Positions 34,947 to 46,517 of a stretch of 64,000 nucleotides of DNA are shown piece after piece. The notes beneath the pieces are model-generated. The model saw only the letters and a program-made list of their open reading frames with translations. It was not told where the DNA came from and did not search any database. The number at the start of each line of letters is the position of its first letter. Positions within the stretch are counted from its first letter, which is position 1. Made by a program: the position numbers and the translations under genes. Origin of the DNA: Vibrio artabrorum (GTDB lineage: Bacteria; Pseudomonadota; Gammaproteobacteria; Enterobacterales; Vibrionaceae); contig NZ_AP025458.1 of assembly GCF_024347295.1 (NCBI RefSeq), forward strand, positions 1,674,001 through 1,738,000, written 5' to 3'.

Positions 34947-35858
34947 ATGCTCCGTACCAGTGCCAACCACAATAATATTTACCTATTCCTCGCTACAGCA
35001 GAAACCCTGAGTTTTACCGAAGCAGGGAAAAAATTCGGTATAACTCAAGGAGCTGTGAGTTATAGAATAAAACAGCTCGAAGATGAAATCGGCAGTAAGC
35101 TTTTTATCCGTCAGATCCGACGAATAGTATTAACCCCTGAAGGCAAACAGCTATATGTTGCAGTCAAGCACTCCTACAAAGTCATTGATAATGTGATCTC
35201 TGATCTGAAAGACCCAACGCCTACCGGTGAATTGCGCATTGGCGCATCCCCGTCGTTTGCATCGCGCGTGCTCATTCCCGCACTGCCGAGCTTTCTTGAA
35301 CAATATCCGCAAATGAATGTTCGCGTGGTCACGTCGAGCGTTTCGCAGACCTTCAACGACGAGTCGATGGATTTGGCGATTGTCTATGCCGACAGGGTTA
35401 GTGAGTTTCATACCGAGCCAGTGATACGCGAGAGTATTGTACCCATCTGCAGTCCAGCCTATGCTCGCAAACACAAGCTCTTATTCACGAACCAAACTTT
35501 ATCGGAACTAACCTTAATAGATAACGTCAACTCGTCGAACTGGATGCAGTGGCTAAACAATAGCGACTACGTTGCGAGCAACAACAACCGGTTCCTAGTC
35601 GATAACTTTCACAGCACACTCTCTGCCGCGACGTCGGGGATTGGTCTAGCCATCGGGCGTTGGACCCTTGTCAAGGATCTTATCCTGTCAGGCGAGCTAG
35701 TCGCACCTTATCAAGCAGTACTGACAAACAAGCACTATTGGTTGGTTTCGGTAAGGGGAATGGAACACAGGGCCAGCTACAAACTGTTTGCTAGCTGGGT
35801 CAACAGTAAGGTGTTTGGAAAAAATGCGGAAGCTACGAGCAAGATACCTCACCGCTAA
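34947..35858 (+). CDS. LysR-family regulator of the sugar cluster (GcvA-like)
   Basis: This 303-residue protein has a helix-turn-helix at residues 8-66 (LSFTEAGKKFGITQGAVSYRIKQLEDEIG) and a GcvA-type effector domain (TGELRIGASPSFASRVLIPALP). It is divergent from the GH4-chbG-PTS operon, so it is probably that operon's regulator, unlike E. coli chb which uses ChbR and NagC. Confidence 0.88.
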   Translation: MLRTSANHNNIYLFLATAETLSFTEAGKKFGITQGAVSYRIKQLEDEIGSKLFIRQIRRIVLTPEGKQLYVAVKHSYKVIDNVISDLKDPTPTGELRIGASPSFASRVLIPALPSFLEQYPQMNVRVVTSSVSQTFNDESMDLAIVYADRVSEFHTEPVIRESIVPICSPAYARKHKLLFTNQTLSELTLIDNVNSSNWMQWLNNSDYVASNNNRFLVDNFHSTLSAATSGIGLAIGRWTLVKDLILSGELVAPYQAVLTNKHYWLVSVRGMEHRASYKLFASWVNSKVFGKNAEATSKIPHR

Positions 35859-36030
35859 CGCCATCACTTTTCCACGAGATAACAAAATTGATTCTTATTA
35901 GTATAATGGAGCCATAAATTTAGCCGACCACATGCAGGCAGGACGCAAATCCGAAAAGTCAAAGTACTCTATGGATCGTAACTCAACATTGTCCAATTCT
36001 CAGTTAGCCCCCGACTCTACCGATAAAAAC

Positions 36031-36060
36031 AAAAAAGGCCTCGCAATGCGAGGCCTTTGG
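36031..36060 (-). terminator. Terminator of pheST
   Basis: An 11-base perfect stem (AAAGGCCTCGC / GCGAGGCCTTT) with a three-base loop and a T run on the minus strand, 23 bases beyond the pheT stop. Confidence 0.9.
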
Positions 36061-36082
36061 TTTTTCTATCTATCAGAAGAGA

Positions 36083-38488
36083 TTAGTCGCGAAGTGCTGC
36101 GCCGAATTTCTCTGAGATTGAAGCTACGATAGCATCTACTGAACCAGCGATGTCTGCATCTTCAAGTGTGCGCTCTACAGACTGTAGGCTAAGTGCGATT
36201 GCTAGGCTCTTCTTACCTTCTTCAACGCCTTGACCAACGTAAACGTCGAACAGTTTAGCGCCTGTTAGGAATTCGCCACCCGCTGCGATACACGCTTCTA
36301 CGATGTCGCCAGAAGCGACTGCTTCGTCAACAACAACTGCGATATCACGACGGTTTGCAGGGAACTTAGATACGGCTACGGCTTCTGGAAGCACGCGAGT
36401 GTTGATAGCTGCCCATTCGATTTCGAATACGATAGTACGGCCGTTAAGACCAAACTTACGCTCTAGCTCTGGGTGAACAGTACCAATGATACCCACTTCT
36501 TTGCCGTTAGCCATAATCATTGCTGACTGACCTGGGTGAAGTGCTGGGTTGCGCTCTTTTGCTTCTGAAGAAAGAGCTTTGAAGCTGTATGCGATTTCGT
36601 TTGCAGAAAGCTCAAGAACGGCTTCTAGGTCACCTTTAAGATCGAAGAAATCGACAGTGTTCGTTGCCATGTCCCAGTGCTCTTCACTACGAGCACCAGA
36701 GATAACGCCCGCAAGCATCATTTCTTGACGCATGCCGTTTTCAGCCGTTGCTTCAGGGATGAAACGTAGGCCTGATTCGAACAGACGAACACGTGGCTGT
36801 TGACGCTTCTGATTGTGAACAACAGTGTTTAGAAGACCTTGGATTAGGCCAAGACGCATTGCTGACATGTCCGCAGAGATTGGGAATGGCAGGATCAGCG
36901 GCTCAACATCTGGAACGATCAGTTTTTGCTGCTCTGGCTCAACGAAGCTGTATGTGATTGCTTCGTGGTAGCCACGGTCTACAAGAAGGTCACGAACGCG
37001 CTTAAGCGGTTGGTTAGCTTCTTTGTGGTCATTCATTTTAAGTGCCGCTTTAGGCGCTTGGTTTGGAATGTTATCGTAACCGTAGATACGACCTACTTCT
37101 TCAATTAGGTCTTGCTCGATTGCGATATCAAAACGCCAAGATGGAGACGTTGCCGTCCAACCTGCATCAGTGCTTTCAACTTCACAACCTAGGCGAGTAA
37201 GAATTTCCACTACGTCTGTAGATGGGATTTCGTGACCGAGTAGGCTGTCTAGCTTAGCGCGACGTAGAGCAACTACGTTTGCTTTAGGAAGATCAGCTTC
37301 AGATTCGCTGCCGTTTACTGGCGCAACTTCACCACCACAGATTTCAACGAGAAGCTGTGTTGCACGCTCCATTGCTGCTGCTTGAAGTGTTGAATCAACA
37401 CCACGTTCGAAACGTAGAGAAGAATCTGTGTGAAGGCCGTAAGCACGTGCGCGACCACGGATGTGATCCGGTGCGAAGAATGCTGCTTCAAGAAGTACGT
37501 CTGTCGTTTCAGTCGTAACACCTGAATCTTGACCGCCAAAGATACCAGCGATAGCTAGTGCTTTGTTGTGGTCTGCGATAACAAGTGTGTTGCTGTTAAG
37601 TTCAGCTTCGTTGCCATCGAGAAGTGTTAGTTTTTCGCCCTGCTCTGCTAGACGAACCACGATACCGCCTTCGATCTTAGCCAGATCAAATGCGTGCATT
37701 GGTTGGCCTTGCTCTAGCATCACGTAGTTTGTGATGTCTACCACTGGGTCGATTGAACGGATACCACAACGGCGCAGTTTTTCTTGCATCCAGATTGGAG
37801 ATTCCGCTTTCACGTTTACGTTCTTAACCACACGGCCAAGGTAACGTGGACAAGCATCCGTTGCTTTGATTTCAACAGAGACTGTGTCTTCAATGCTTGT
37901 TGCAACAGCTTCAACTGCTGGCTCTGTAACGTCTGCGCGGTTGAGTACGCCAACTTCACGAGCAAGGCCACGGATGCTGAAGCAGTCTGCGCGGTTTGCT
38001 GTTAGGTCTACGTCGATAGTGACGTCGTTAAGCTCAAGAAGCTCACGTACGTCCAACCCTAGCGTTGTGCCTTCAGGCAGCTCAAGGATGCCGTCAGACT
38101 CTACGTCGATGCCTAGCTCAGAGAAAGAACAAAGCATGCCGTGCGATGGAACGCCACGTAGTTTTGCTTTCTTGATTTTGAAGTCACCAGGCAATACTGC
38201 GCCAACGGTTGCTACTGCGACAGTTAGGCCAAGACGACAGTTAGATGCACCACAAACGATATCTAGCAGCTCTTCTTCGCCGATATCAATTTTTGTAACT
38301 TGTAGTTTGTCTGCGTCTGGGTGCTGACCGCACTCAACCACTTTACCTACTTTAACGCCGGTGAAAACACCCGCTACAGGTTCTACATCGTCAACTTCCA
38401 AACCAGCCATAGTGATTTGGTGAGCTAGCTCTTCGCTGTTAATTGCAGGTTTAACCCACTCGCGTAGCCAAGATTCACTGAATTTCAT
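36083..38488 (-). CDS. pheT: Phenylalanine-tRNA ligase beta subunit
   Basis: This 801-residue subunit of the alpha2-beta2 synthetase has the normal bacterial layout: tRNA-binding (EMAP-like) domain about 39-150, B3/B4 editing domain, B5 domain, catalytic-like core and C-terminal anticodon-binding fold (about 705-800, [16 protein letters not shown]). The length fits E. coli PheT (795). It lies 18 bases after pheS. In E. coli, and as I recall in Vibrio, ihfA follows nearby; here the next gene downstream is the LysR regulator of the sugar cluster. Confidence 0.97.
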   Translation of the reverse strand: MKFSESWLREWVKPAINSEELAHQITMAGLEVDDVEPVAGVFTGVKVGKVVECGQHPDADKLQVTKIDIGEEELLDIVCGASNCRLGLTVAVATVGAVLPGDFKIKKAKLRGVPSHGMLCSFSELGIDVESDGILELPEGTTLGLDVRELLELNDVTIDVDLTANRADCFSIRGLAREVGVLNRADVTEPAVEAVATSIEDTVSVEIKATDACPRYLGRVVKNVNVKAESPIWMQEKLRRCGIRSIDPVVDITNYVMLEQGQPMHAFDLAKIEGGIVVRLAEQGEKLTLLDGNEAELNSNTLVIADHNKALAIAGIFGGQDSGVTTETTDVLLEAAFFAPDHIRGRARAYGLHTDSSLRFERGVDSTLQAAAMERATQLLVEICGGEVAPVNGSESEADLPKANVVALRRAKLDSLLGHEIPSTDVVEILTRLGCEVESTDAGWTATSPSWRFDIAIEQDLIEEVGRIYGYDNIPNQAPKAALKMNDHKEANQPLKRVRDLLVDRGYHEAITYSFVEPEQQKLIVPDVEPLILPFPISADMSAMRLGLIQGLLNTVVHNQKRQQPRVRLFESGLRFIPEATAENGMRQEMMLAGVISGARSEEHWDMATNTVDFFDLKGDLEAVLELSANEIAYSFKALSSEAKERNPALHPGQSAMIMANGKEVGIIGTVHPELERKFGLNGRTIVFEIEWAAINTRVLPEAVAVSKFPANRRDIAVVVDEAVASGDIVEACIAAGGEFLTGAKLFDVYVGQGVEEGKKSLAIALSLQSVERTLEDADIAGSVDAIVASISEKFGAALRD

Positions 38489-38506
38489 AGTTTTGACTGC
38501 CCCGGA

Positions 38507-39592
<1,086 letters not shown>

Positions 39593-39796
39593 TTAAAAGA
39601 GACTGTTATTGGCTAAAAACACGGCAATTTTAATGCTAGAAAACCCAAAATCATTCAAATGGGTGATGCCAATAGTCAAAAGACCCAACTGACCTTTAGC
39701 CATTAAAGCTAACTTTCTCTGTTTGGCCTCTGGTTACGGCTAATATTTGCCTAACCGACCCCGTTTTCTGTTAAGTTGCTATAAATTCAGTAAGGG

Positions 39797-40609
39797 GTGA
39801 CTTACAATAGTGACAACGACTTACCTTTTTTTGAGAACACAACATTGAGCGCCAAATATTCTTATTTAGCCTGGCAAGTGCAGACGTCTAGCCCGGCAGA
39901 AAAGCTGGTTTTATTGATGCTTGCAGACGGTGCTGACGAGTTCGGTTACACCAATGTGTGCTTGCAAACAGCAGGTGAACTGTGTGCTCTCTCTACATTT
40001 GGTTTAGCAGACTGCTTGAAATGCTTAGTCGACCAAGGTTTACTCGATAAGGTGAAAGTGGATTATCGAGATAAAAAAGAGATTCACGTTTTCAAAATGC
40101 TGATTGAACAAAAGCAAGCGGTGGAGCACGTTGAGGCTCAACCGGTCAATAGTATACCGGTCTACTCGACTGCACCTGCGCCTGCGCCTAAGTTTCAACC
40201 CGCGCCGCCGGCAATGCAAAATATGCAGCCGCCCCCTCGCCCTCAAGGTCGAGGTTCAACCAACAGTAATACCGTTTCGACGCATGACCTGAACGAAGAA
40301 GAGATACCATCATGGGCAGAGCGTGCGTTTAAATTCTCCGGCCTCGCCGGTGACCATAATTTAGTATGGAAGAAATTTGTCCTCTGGTATAAAGCCAAAG
40401 CCAATGAATTAATGCCACTATCTAGAATTGAATCCAAGCTACAATACTGGCTAGTTAACGAGAAACAAAATGAAAGACAACACCAGAAAACCTCTCAATA
40501 TTCAGGAAATGCAGGACAAGCTCAAGGAAATGGGTATCGACAAAAGCTTAGCCCATCTGAACGCTTCAGGCAGCAGCTCATTCAAAAAGGCAAAAAGCCA
40601 ACCTTCTGA
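39797..40609 (+). CDS. DnaT-like primosomal/replication protein
   Basis: This protein of about 270 residues has an N-terminal winged-helix region (YSYLAWQVQTSSPAEKLVLLMLADGADEFGYTNV, as in phage replication and helix-turn-helix-36 proteins), a Pro/Gln-rich linker, and a C-terminal DnaT-type ssDNA-binding domain (EEIPSWAERAFKFSGLAGDHNLVWKKFVLWYKAK). The start is uncertain: GTG at 39797, or TTG at 39845, which would start SAKYSYLAWQV. Its last 140 bases overlap the next gene in another frame. A role in restart or initiation is inferred. Confidence 0.65.
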   Translation: MTYNSDNDLPFFENTTLSAKYSYLAWQVQTSSPAEKLVLLMLADGADEFGYTNVCLQTAGELCALSTFGLADCLKCLVDQGLLDKVKVDYRDKKEIHVFKMLIEQKQAVEHVEAQPVNSIPVYSTAPAPAPKFQPAPPAMQNMQPPPRPQGRGSTNSNTVSTHDLNEEEIPSWAERAFKFSGLAGDHNLVWKKFVLWYKAKANELMPLSRIESKLQYWLVNEKQNERQHQKTSQYSGNAGQAQGNGYRQKLSPSERFRQQLIQKGKKPTF

Positions 40610-41306
40610 GCCAGCGCCAATGGTTGAGTCCCATGCGCCAATACAGAGTGAAGTGATTGCCGCACAAACAACCGAAGTCAGAGTGACAACACCTAACGCG
40701 ACTGACTCTGGTAAGTCTCAGCAAGTGCCTGTCGTTGATCAAGATCCGGCAGAGCTCGAGCTGACAGATTGGTGTATCCATGTGTTCGGTTCTTTCCTGA
40801 GCGTGTACGAAACACAATGGGAATACCAATACGGCAGTGAGCCAAGTGGTAAGTTCATTGAGTTTGCCCACTCTGTCGATTCTGATGGCCTCAATCGAGT
40901 GCTAATGCACTGTCATGAGCGAATTCAACTCGGTAACAGTTGGCCGCCTCAAATGGGTGAACTTTGGATTCTGAAAGACTCTTTAACTGAAGAAGAGTTA
41001 TTAGATAGCCGCATTCGTGTATTGTCGCGCACAGCGGTGAACAAAATCGAAAAATGGCTGATTCAAAACAAACTGTATGACTTGAAACGCACAGCAGAGA
41101 ACAAACTTGATGGGCTATTTAAAAAGTATTACTTGGAAGCGAAACGTTTAGAAGAGAAAGGGATGCTTGAAACTGAATTACCACAATTCTTGCTTGCCGC
41201 TAACTCGGTGAAGAACCTAAACGATTTAAAACGTGAAGAGTACGAAAGCCAACACGGTAAAGCGATTAATCCAAGAATTCAGCGTATTCTAAACAGCAAG
41301 AAGTAA
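40470..41306 (+). CDS. Putative replication protein with lambda-P-like region
   Basis: This 278-residue protein has a disordered N-terminal third (Lys, Ser, Pro rich). The core from about 93 (DWCIHVFGSFLSVYETQWEYQYGSEPSGKFIEFA...WPPQMGELWILKD) resembles the replication protein P pattern of phage lambda and related chromosomal proteins that bind DnaB helicase. The C-terminus is helical and basic. It overlaps the DnaT-like gene by 140 bases in a different frame and is transcribed with it, like dnaT-dnaC in E. coli in position if not in sequence. Confidence 0.6.
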   Translation: MKDNTRKPLNIQEMQDKLKEMGIDKSLAHLNASGSSSFKKAKSQPSEPAPMVESHAPIQSEVIAAQTTEVRVTTPNATDSGKSQQVPVVDQDPAELELTDWCIHVFGSFLSVYETQWEYQYGSEPSGKFIEFAHSVDSDGLNRVLMHCHERIQLGNSWPPQMGELWILKDSLTEEELLDSRIRVLSRTAVNKIEKWLIQNKLYDLKRTAENKLDGLFKKYYLEAKRLEEKGMLETELPQFLLAANSVKNLNDLKREEYESQHGKAINPRIQRILNSKK

Positions 41307-41520
41307 TACTAATGGTGATACATAACCGGCCATCCTAGCTTGTTAAAAACCTCGATAACTTCGTTAGACTGTTTGCTTGTAAAATAACGACTTATCGAAG
41401 CTGCTTGTCGAAAAGAGCGGCCTTGTTCTCAAGCTTTTTTCCTGCGCTATTTCTGAACAATTACTGACTGTGATTTTGGTATAACCGTCCCTCTTTAGAT
41501 ATTACCCGAACATCAGAGAC
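41307..41520. other. Spacer before the OmpA-like gene
   Basis: No gene is supported in this spacer between the convergent replication gene and the outer-membrane gene; a strong terminator closes it. Confidence 0.5.
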
Positions 41521-41550
41521 AAAAATGCCAGCTATCAAGCTGGCATTTTT
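41521..41550. terminator. Bidirectional terminator between convergent genes
   Basis: A 13-base perfect stem (AAAAATGCCAGCT / AGCTGGCATTTTT) with a four-base loop. Confidence 0.92.
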
Positions 41551-41614
41551 TATCAATTCTAACGAACTCTTTAACGACTATCCGATCGTTACTTACGATC
41601 GCCTGACTGATTAA

Positions 41615-42109
41615 TTACAGTAGGTGAATAGTGGCATTTAGCGTAAATACGTCTGAGTCGTCATCTTTCATTTTAAATTTTTGGTAGCTAGCACCAACAG
41701 AGACAGGGCCAAATACGAAGTATTCTGCGCCGACACCGTACATAATATCAACTTCGTCTTGCTTGAAGCTGTCTGCCTTTAGCTGGTAAGAGTGAAGACC
41801 ACCCTTCGCGTATATGTGCAGAGGACCGATGTCGATACTTGGCTTAATTGCTGCGTATACGGTGCTTGCATCCATGTTAGTTAGGTTACGATTACCGTAT
41901 TTGATGTTATCAAAAGAACCAAGATTCCAGTAACCCGCTTCAACACCGATCAATGGAAGAATACCGGTACCTGCATGAATCCCCACCGCCATTTCATTTT
42001 CGCCGGCAAATGAGTTTTGACCACCCATAACACCACCGTATATCCATGAATCAGCCATTGCTGTTGAAGATGCACCTAACAGTGCGAGTGCCAATAACGT
42101 TTTTTTCAT
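41615..42109 (-). CDS. Small outer-membrane beta-barrel protein (OmpA-like fold)
   Basis: This 164-residue protein has a signal peptide (MKKTLLALALLGASSTAMA) and eight predicted beta-strands ending in an aromatic-free ATIHLL terminus. AAGG precedes the ATG at 42109. It resembles small Vibrio eight-stranded porin-family proteins; no periplasmic OmpA domain. The function is unknown. Confidence 0.75.
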   Translation of the reverse strand: MKKTLLALALLGASSTAMADSWIYGGVMGGQNSFAGENEMAVGIHAGTGILPLIGVEAGYWNLGSFDNIKYGNRNLTNMDASTVYAAIKPSIDIGPLHIYAKGGLHSYQLKADSFKQDEVDIMYGVGAEYFVFGPVSVGASYQKFKMKDDDSDVFTLNATIHLL

Positions 42110-42251
42110 ATTCAACCTTTTTATCCTAATAGCCGACCTTGTGTGGTAATAAATTGCCACCAAGTCGCCCGGTATGTAATCACTATTCAATTAATCATTA
42201 TACTAGCAAGATTTATACCCAAATCATGCCACTACGTCTAGTTTTATTCCC

Positions 42252-45200
42252 TTAACAAGCATCAATTGCATTTTTAACTCGCTTGTCTGAAACAGGATAA
42301 GGTGTACCAAGTTGCTGTGCGAAGAAGCTTACACGAAGCTCTTCTATCATCCAACGCACCTCTTTTACGTTTTCTGGAACCGCGATCCCTTTTGGAATTT
42401 TATTCAGCAGCTCTTTGTAATCATTCATTACGGACTCAACTTTGATCATGTGCAATCGATCTTTATTTGGGTCAATCGGTAGTTTTTCCATACGACGCTC
42501 AATCGCTTTCATATAGCGTAGAATATCTGGCAGGCGTTTCCAACCACATTCCGTGGCAAACCCTTTAAAAATCAAGCCTTCTACTTGAGCTTTGATGTCT
42601 GAAAGCGCAAAAGCCATGGAAAGGTCAACTCGCCCTTTTAACTTCTTACTGATATTGAATGCCGTGGTTAATATGGTTTCAACCTGTTGAGCTATTTCAA
42701 CAACCGTATCACCCAACTCTGCACGTACGTGTTCTTTCAATGCTTCAAACTGCTCAGGTTCCCAAACTAAACCGCCCTTCTCTTCGATCAGCTTATCAAT
42801 ACCACAAGCGATACAGTCATCGATAAGATCGAGAACCTTGCCATATGGGTTGAAGTACAAGCCAAGCTTGGATTTGTTCGGCAAATTCGAGTGCAAGTAT
42901 TTGATTGGCGACGGCACGTTCAACAAGATTAAACGACGCTGACCCGATTTCATCGCAGAGATCTGCTCTTGCTCGGTTTCGAACAGTTTGATCTCTACGC
43001 TGTCTTTGGTATCCACCAGCGCTGGGAAAGCTTTAACATCGTAGCCACCACGCTTCTGCTGGTAGACTTTGGGTAATTCGCCAAAACTCCACGTATGCAG
43101 GTTCTGCTGTTCAATATCATCGTCAGCAACCTTAGAAAGCGTTTCTTGAACCTTGTCTTTTAGGCTCTCTTTCAGCTCATAGAGGTCTTTCTGTTCCTTG
43201 AGCTTACGCTTGCGATGATCCACAGCACGGAATGTTACCTTTAAGTGCTCTGGTATCTGGTCTAACTTCCAATCATCACGCACCACTTCAACACCCGTCA
43301 TGCGGCGTAGCTCTTTTTCAAGAGAGTCCAATAGCGGCGTTTCTAACGGAGTGACGCGAGCTAAAAACGCATCAGCGTAGTTCGGCGCAGGAACAAAGTT
43401 ACGACGCAGTGTTTTCGGCAGCGACTTAATTAGGCTAATCACCAGTTCCTGACGAAGGCCCGGGATCTGCCAATCAAACCCGTTTTGATCAATCTGATTC
43501 AAGATAGGCAGCGGAATGTGTACCGTGACACCATCGTTGTCGTCGCCCGGTTCAAATTGGTAACTCAGCTTGAGCTTGATACCGTTTTGGTGCCAGAAGT
43601 TCGGGTAATCCAGATCGGTAACGTGGCTGGCATCGCCTCGGAACAGCATCGATTTTTCAAAGTTAAGCAGCTCAGGGGTTTTCTGACTGGTCTTCTTCCA
43701 CCAAGTATCAAAGTGACGACCAGAAACCGCCTCTTCGCCCACACGCTGGTCATAGAAATCGAACAGTTCGTCATCATCGATCAAGATGTCACGACGACGC
43801 GATTTATGCTCTAACTCTTCGACTTCTTGCAGCAGCTTACGGTTCTGCTTGAAGAAAGCGTGTTTGGTTTCCCACTCACCTTCAACAAGCGCGCTGCGTA
43901 CAAACAACTCACGGCTGACGGTGGCATCAATCGCGCCGTAGTTCACAAGGCGTTTAGGTACGATTGGGATCCCGTAAAGCATCACTTTTTCGTGCGCCAT
44001 GACCGCCGCTTGTTTCTTCGACCAATGCGGTTCGCTGTAGCTGCGCTTAATCAGGTGTTTCGCTAGCGGTTCAATCCATTCAGGTTGAATTTTAGCAATT
44101 ACACGGCCCCACAGTTTTGAGGTTTCCACCAGCTCAGCAGACATGATCCACTTAGGCTGTTTCTTAAATAGGCCAGACGCAGGGAAGATATGGAAGCGCG
44201 CATTACGTGCACCCTGATATTCATTCTTCTCTTGGTCTTTCATACCGATGTGCGACAACAGGCCTGATAACAGGGACATGTGAATGCCATCGTAGCTGCC
44301 CGGTTCCGTATTCAGCTTAGTATCCAGTTCACGCATTGCTTGGTGAATTTGGAAGTACACATCTTGCCATTCACGGATACGCAAATAGTTGAGGTAATCT
44401 TGCTTACACTGTTTGCGGAACTGATTACTCGACAACGCTTTTTGTTGCTGCTTAACGTAATCCCACAAGTTCACAAACGTGATGAAGTCAGATTCTTTAT
44501 CGAAGAAACGCTTGTGCTTGTCATCAGATGATTGTTGCTTATCTGATGGACGCTCACGCGGGTCTTGAATCGACAGCGCAGACGCAATCACCATCACTTC
44601 GTGTAGGCATCGGTTACGTGGCGCTTCAATCACCATACGCGCTAAACGTGGATCAATCGGCAGCTTCGCCAGCTTACGACCAATCGCGGTTAGCTTCTTC
44701 TTATCATCGCCGTGGTTGTTGTTTTTGTTCGCTGACGGTTCGACTGTCGCGATCGCACCCAACTCTTCAAGCAATCTGACACCATCTTGAATGTTGCGCT
44801 TATCGGGTGCTTCAACAAATGGGAACGCTTGAATGTCGCCTAGGCCTAGCGCTGTCATCTGCAAGATTACCGATGCTAGGTTAGTACGAAGGATTTCTGG
44901 GTCAGTAAACTCTGGACGTGATTCGAAATCTTCCTCGGAGTAGAGACGAATACAGATACCTTCCGCAACACGACCACAACGACCTTTACGCTGATTGGCA
45001 CTCGCTTGAGACACGGGCTCAATCGGTAGGCGCTGTACCTTGGTACGGTAACTGTAGCGACTGATACGCGCCGTACCCGGGTCGATAACATACTTGATGC
45101 CCGGAACCGTTAACGAGGTTTCTGCCACGTTGGTTGCCAGAACGATGCGTCGACCAGTATGAGACTGGAAGATACGGTTCTGCTCACCCGCCGATAGACG

Positions 45201-46319
45201 TGCGTAAAGCGGCACAATTTCAGTATCACGCAGGTTACGTTTACTTAATGCATCGGCGGTATCACGAATCTCTCGCTCACCGTTCATGAAGATCAAGATA
45301 TCGCCAAGGCCTTCATCACACAGCTCATCAACCGCGTCGAAGATGCCTTCAATTTGGTCGCGGTCTGAATCACTTTCATCACCACCTAATGGGCGGTAAC
45401 GTGTATCCACAGGGTAAGTACGGCCAGAGACTTCAATGATTGGTGCATTGTTAAAGTGCTTCGAGAAACGCTCTGGGTCGATGGTTGCCGACGTGATGAT
45501 CACTTTCAGATCAGGACGCTTTGGCAGCAACTCTTTCAGGTAGCCCATGATGAAATCGATGTTCAGGCTACGTTCGTGCGCTTCATCGATGATGATGGTG
45601 TCGTACTGATTTAAGAATCGGTCGTGCTGAATTTCCGCCAGTAGAATACCGTCGGTCATCAATTTGATTTGGGTGTTATCAGAAATTTGGTCGTTGAATC
45701 GAACCTTATAACCAACGAACTCACCCAGCTGTGTTTCCATCTCTTCAGCAATACGGTTGGCAACCGAACGCGCCGCAAGACGACGCGGCTGAGTGTGACC
45801 AATTAAGCCAAAGCGGCCGCGGCCAAGTTCAGAACAGATTTTGGGTAACTGAGTGGTTTTACCCGAACCCGTTTCACCCGCGACGATAACCACTTGGTTT
45901 TCAGCGATGGCTTTCGCGATGTCTTCGCGCTTTTGGCTAACCGGTAGAATTTCTGGGTATTCAATCGTCGGTTTCTGTGCCGCACGCTGTGTGGCTGTCA
46001 TCATCGACTTAGCTATGTCTAACGCAATCTCATCAAAGACAGCGTGCTTAGCTTGTTCATTCTTAATTTTGCTCGCACCCGCAATTCGCTTACTCAAACG
46101 GAAGCGATCGCGCATCATACATTCATTGAGCGCTTTACGAAGAGAGGCTGGGCTATTCTGAGATGATTTGTTGTTTGTCGCTGATTGTTCAGCTTGTTTG
46201 TTCTTTGATTGTTCAACAGATTTTTTCGATGCAGCTTGATTGGGTTTCGCTTGGCTCTGTGAAGAACTTGGCTGTGCTGCATTCTTGTTGTTGTCTGCTT
46301 TTTCCGGAGACGAAGTCAA
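42252..46319 (-). CDS. hrpA: ATP-dependent RNA helicase HrpA
   Basis: This 1,355-residue DEAH-box helicase has a low-complexity Gln/Ser/Lys N-terminus (about 60 residues), Walker A GETGSGKT near 148-155, DEAH near 250, SAT (ITSATIDPERF), and motif VI with QRKGRCGRVAEG. The HA2 and OB domains and the long HrpA-specific C-terminal DUF3418 region follow. HrpA rescues stalled ribosomes in E. coli. The length is slightly above E. coli HrpA (1,300), mostly from the N-terminal tail. Confidence 0.96.
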   Translation of the reverse strand: MTSSPEKADNNKNAAQPSSSQSQAKPNQAASKKSVEQSKNKQAEQSATNNKSSQNSPASLRKALNECMMRDRFRLSKRIAGASKIKNEQAKHAVFDEIALDIAKSMMTATQRAAQKPTIEYPEILPVSQKREDIAKAIAENQVVIVAGETGSGKTTQLPKICSELGRGRFGLIGHTQPRRLAARSVANRIAEEMETQLGEFVGYKVRFNDQISDNTQIKLMTDGILLAEIQHDRFLNQYDTIIIDEAHERSLNIDFIMGYLKELLPKRPDLKVIITSATIDPERFSKHFNNAPIIEVSGRTYPVDTRYRPLGGDESDSDRDQIEGIFDAVDELCDEGLGDILIFMNGEREIRDTADALSKRNLRDTEIVPLYARLSAGEQNRIFQSHTGRRIVLATNVAETSLTVPGIKYVIDPGTARISRYSYRTKVQRLPIEPVSQASANQRKGRCGRVAEGICIRLYSEEDFESRPEFTDPEILRTNLASVILQMTALGLGDIQAFPFVEAPDKRNIQDGVRLLEELGAIATVEPSANKNNNHGDDKKKLTAIGRKLAKLPIDPRLARMVIEAPRNRCLHEVMVIASALSIQDPRERPSDKQQSSDDKHKRFFDKESDFITFVNLWDYVKQQQKALSSNQFRKQCKQDYLNYLRIREWQDVYFQIHQAMRELDTKLNTEPGSYDGIHMSLLSGLLSHIGMKDQEKNEYQGARNARFHIFPASGLFKKQPKWIMSAELVETSKLWGRVIAKIQPEWIEPLAKHLIKRSYSEPHWSKKQAAVMAHEKVMLYGIPIVPKRLVNYGAIDATVSRELFVRSALVEGEWETKHAFFKQNRKLLQEVEELEHKSRRRDILIDDDELFDFYDQRVGEEAVSGRHFDTWWKKTSQKTPELLNFEKSMLFRGDASHVTDLDYPNFWHQNGIKLKLSYQFEPGDDNDGVTVHIPLPILNQIDQNGFDWQIPGLRQELVISLIKSLPKTLRRNFVPAPNYADAFLARVTPLETPLLDSLEKELRRMTGVEVVRDDWKLDQIPEHLKVTFRAVDHRKRKLKEQKDLYELKESLKDKVQETLSKVADDDIEQQNLHTWSFGELPKVYQQKRGGYDVKAFPALVDTKDSVEIKLFETEQEQISAMKSGQRRLILLNVPSPIKYLHSNLPNKSKLGLYFNPYGKVLDLIDDCIACGIDKLIEEKGGLVWEPEQFEALKEHVRAELGDTVVEIAQQVETILTTAFNISKKLKGRVDLSMAFALSDIKAQVEGLIFKGFATECGWKRLPDILRYMKAIERRMEKLPIDPNKDRLHMIKVESVMNDYKELLNKIPKGIAVPENVKEVRWMIEELRVSFFAQQLGTPYPVSDKRVKNAIDAC

Positions 46320-46371
46320 AGCGTGTCCTATTGTTGTACTTATTAAACTCGCGCGATTATATCACAAGTCT

Positions 46372-46420
46372 CAAACAAAAAAGCCTGACAGCAAAGGGAA
46401 AACCTTTTGCTATCAGGCTG
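46372..46420 (-). terminator. Terminator of the MipA/OmpV-like gene
   Basis: A long hairpin (AGCCTGATAGCAAAAGG / CCTTTGCTGTCAGGCT on the minus strand) is followed by TTTTTG. It lies between the porin gene and hrpA. Confidence 0.8.
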
Positions 46421-46517
46421 ATTAATCACGCTAGCACTCTCAAGAGCGATGAAAGCGCGGTCAAATATAAGTTGTACTGAGTAAACTCTGGTTTAAAGAT
46501 AACGTTAAAAACTGCGC

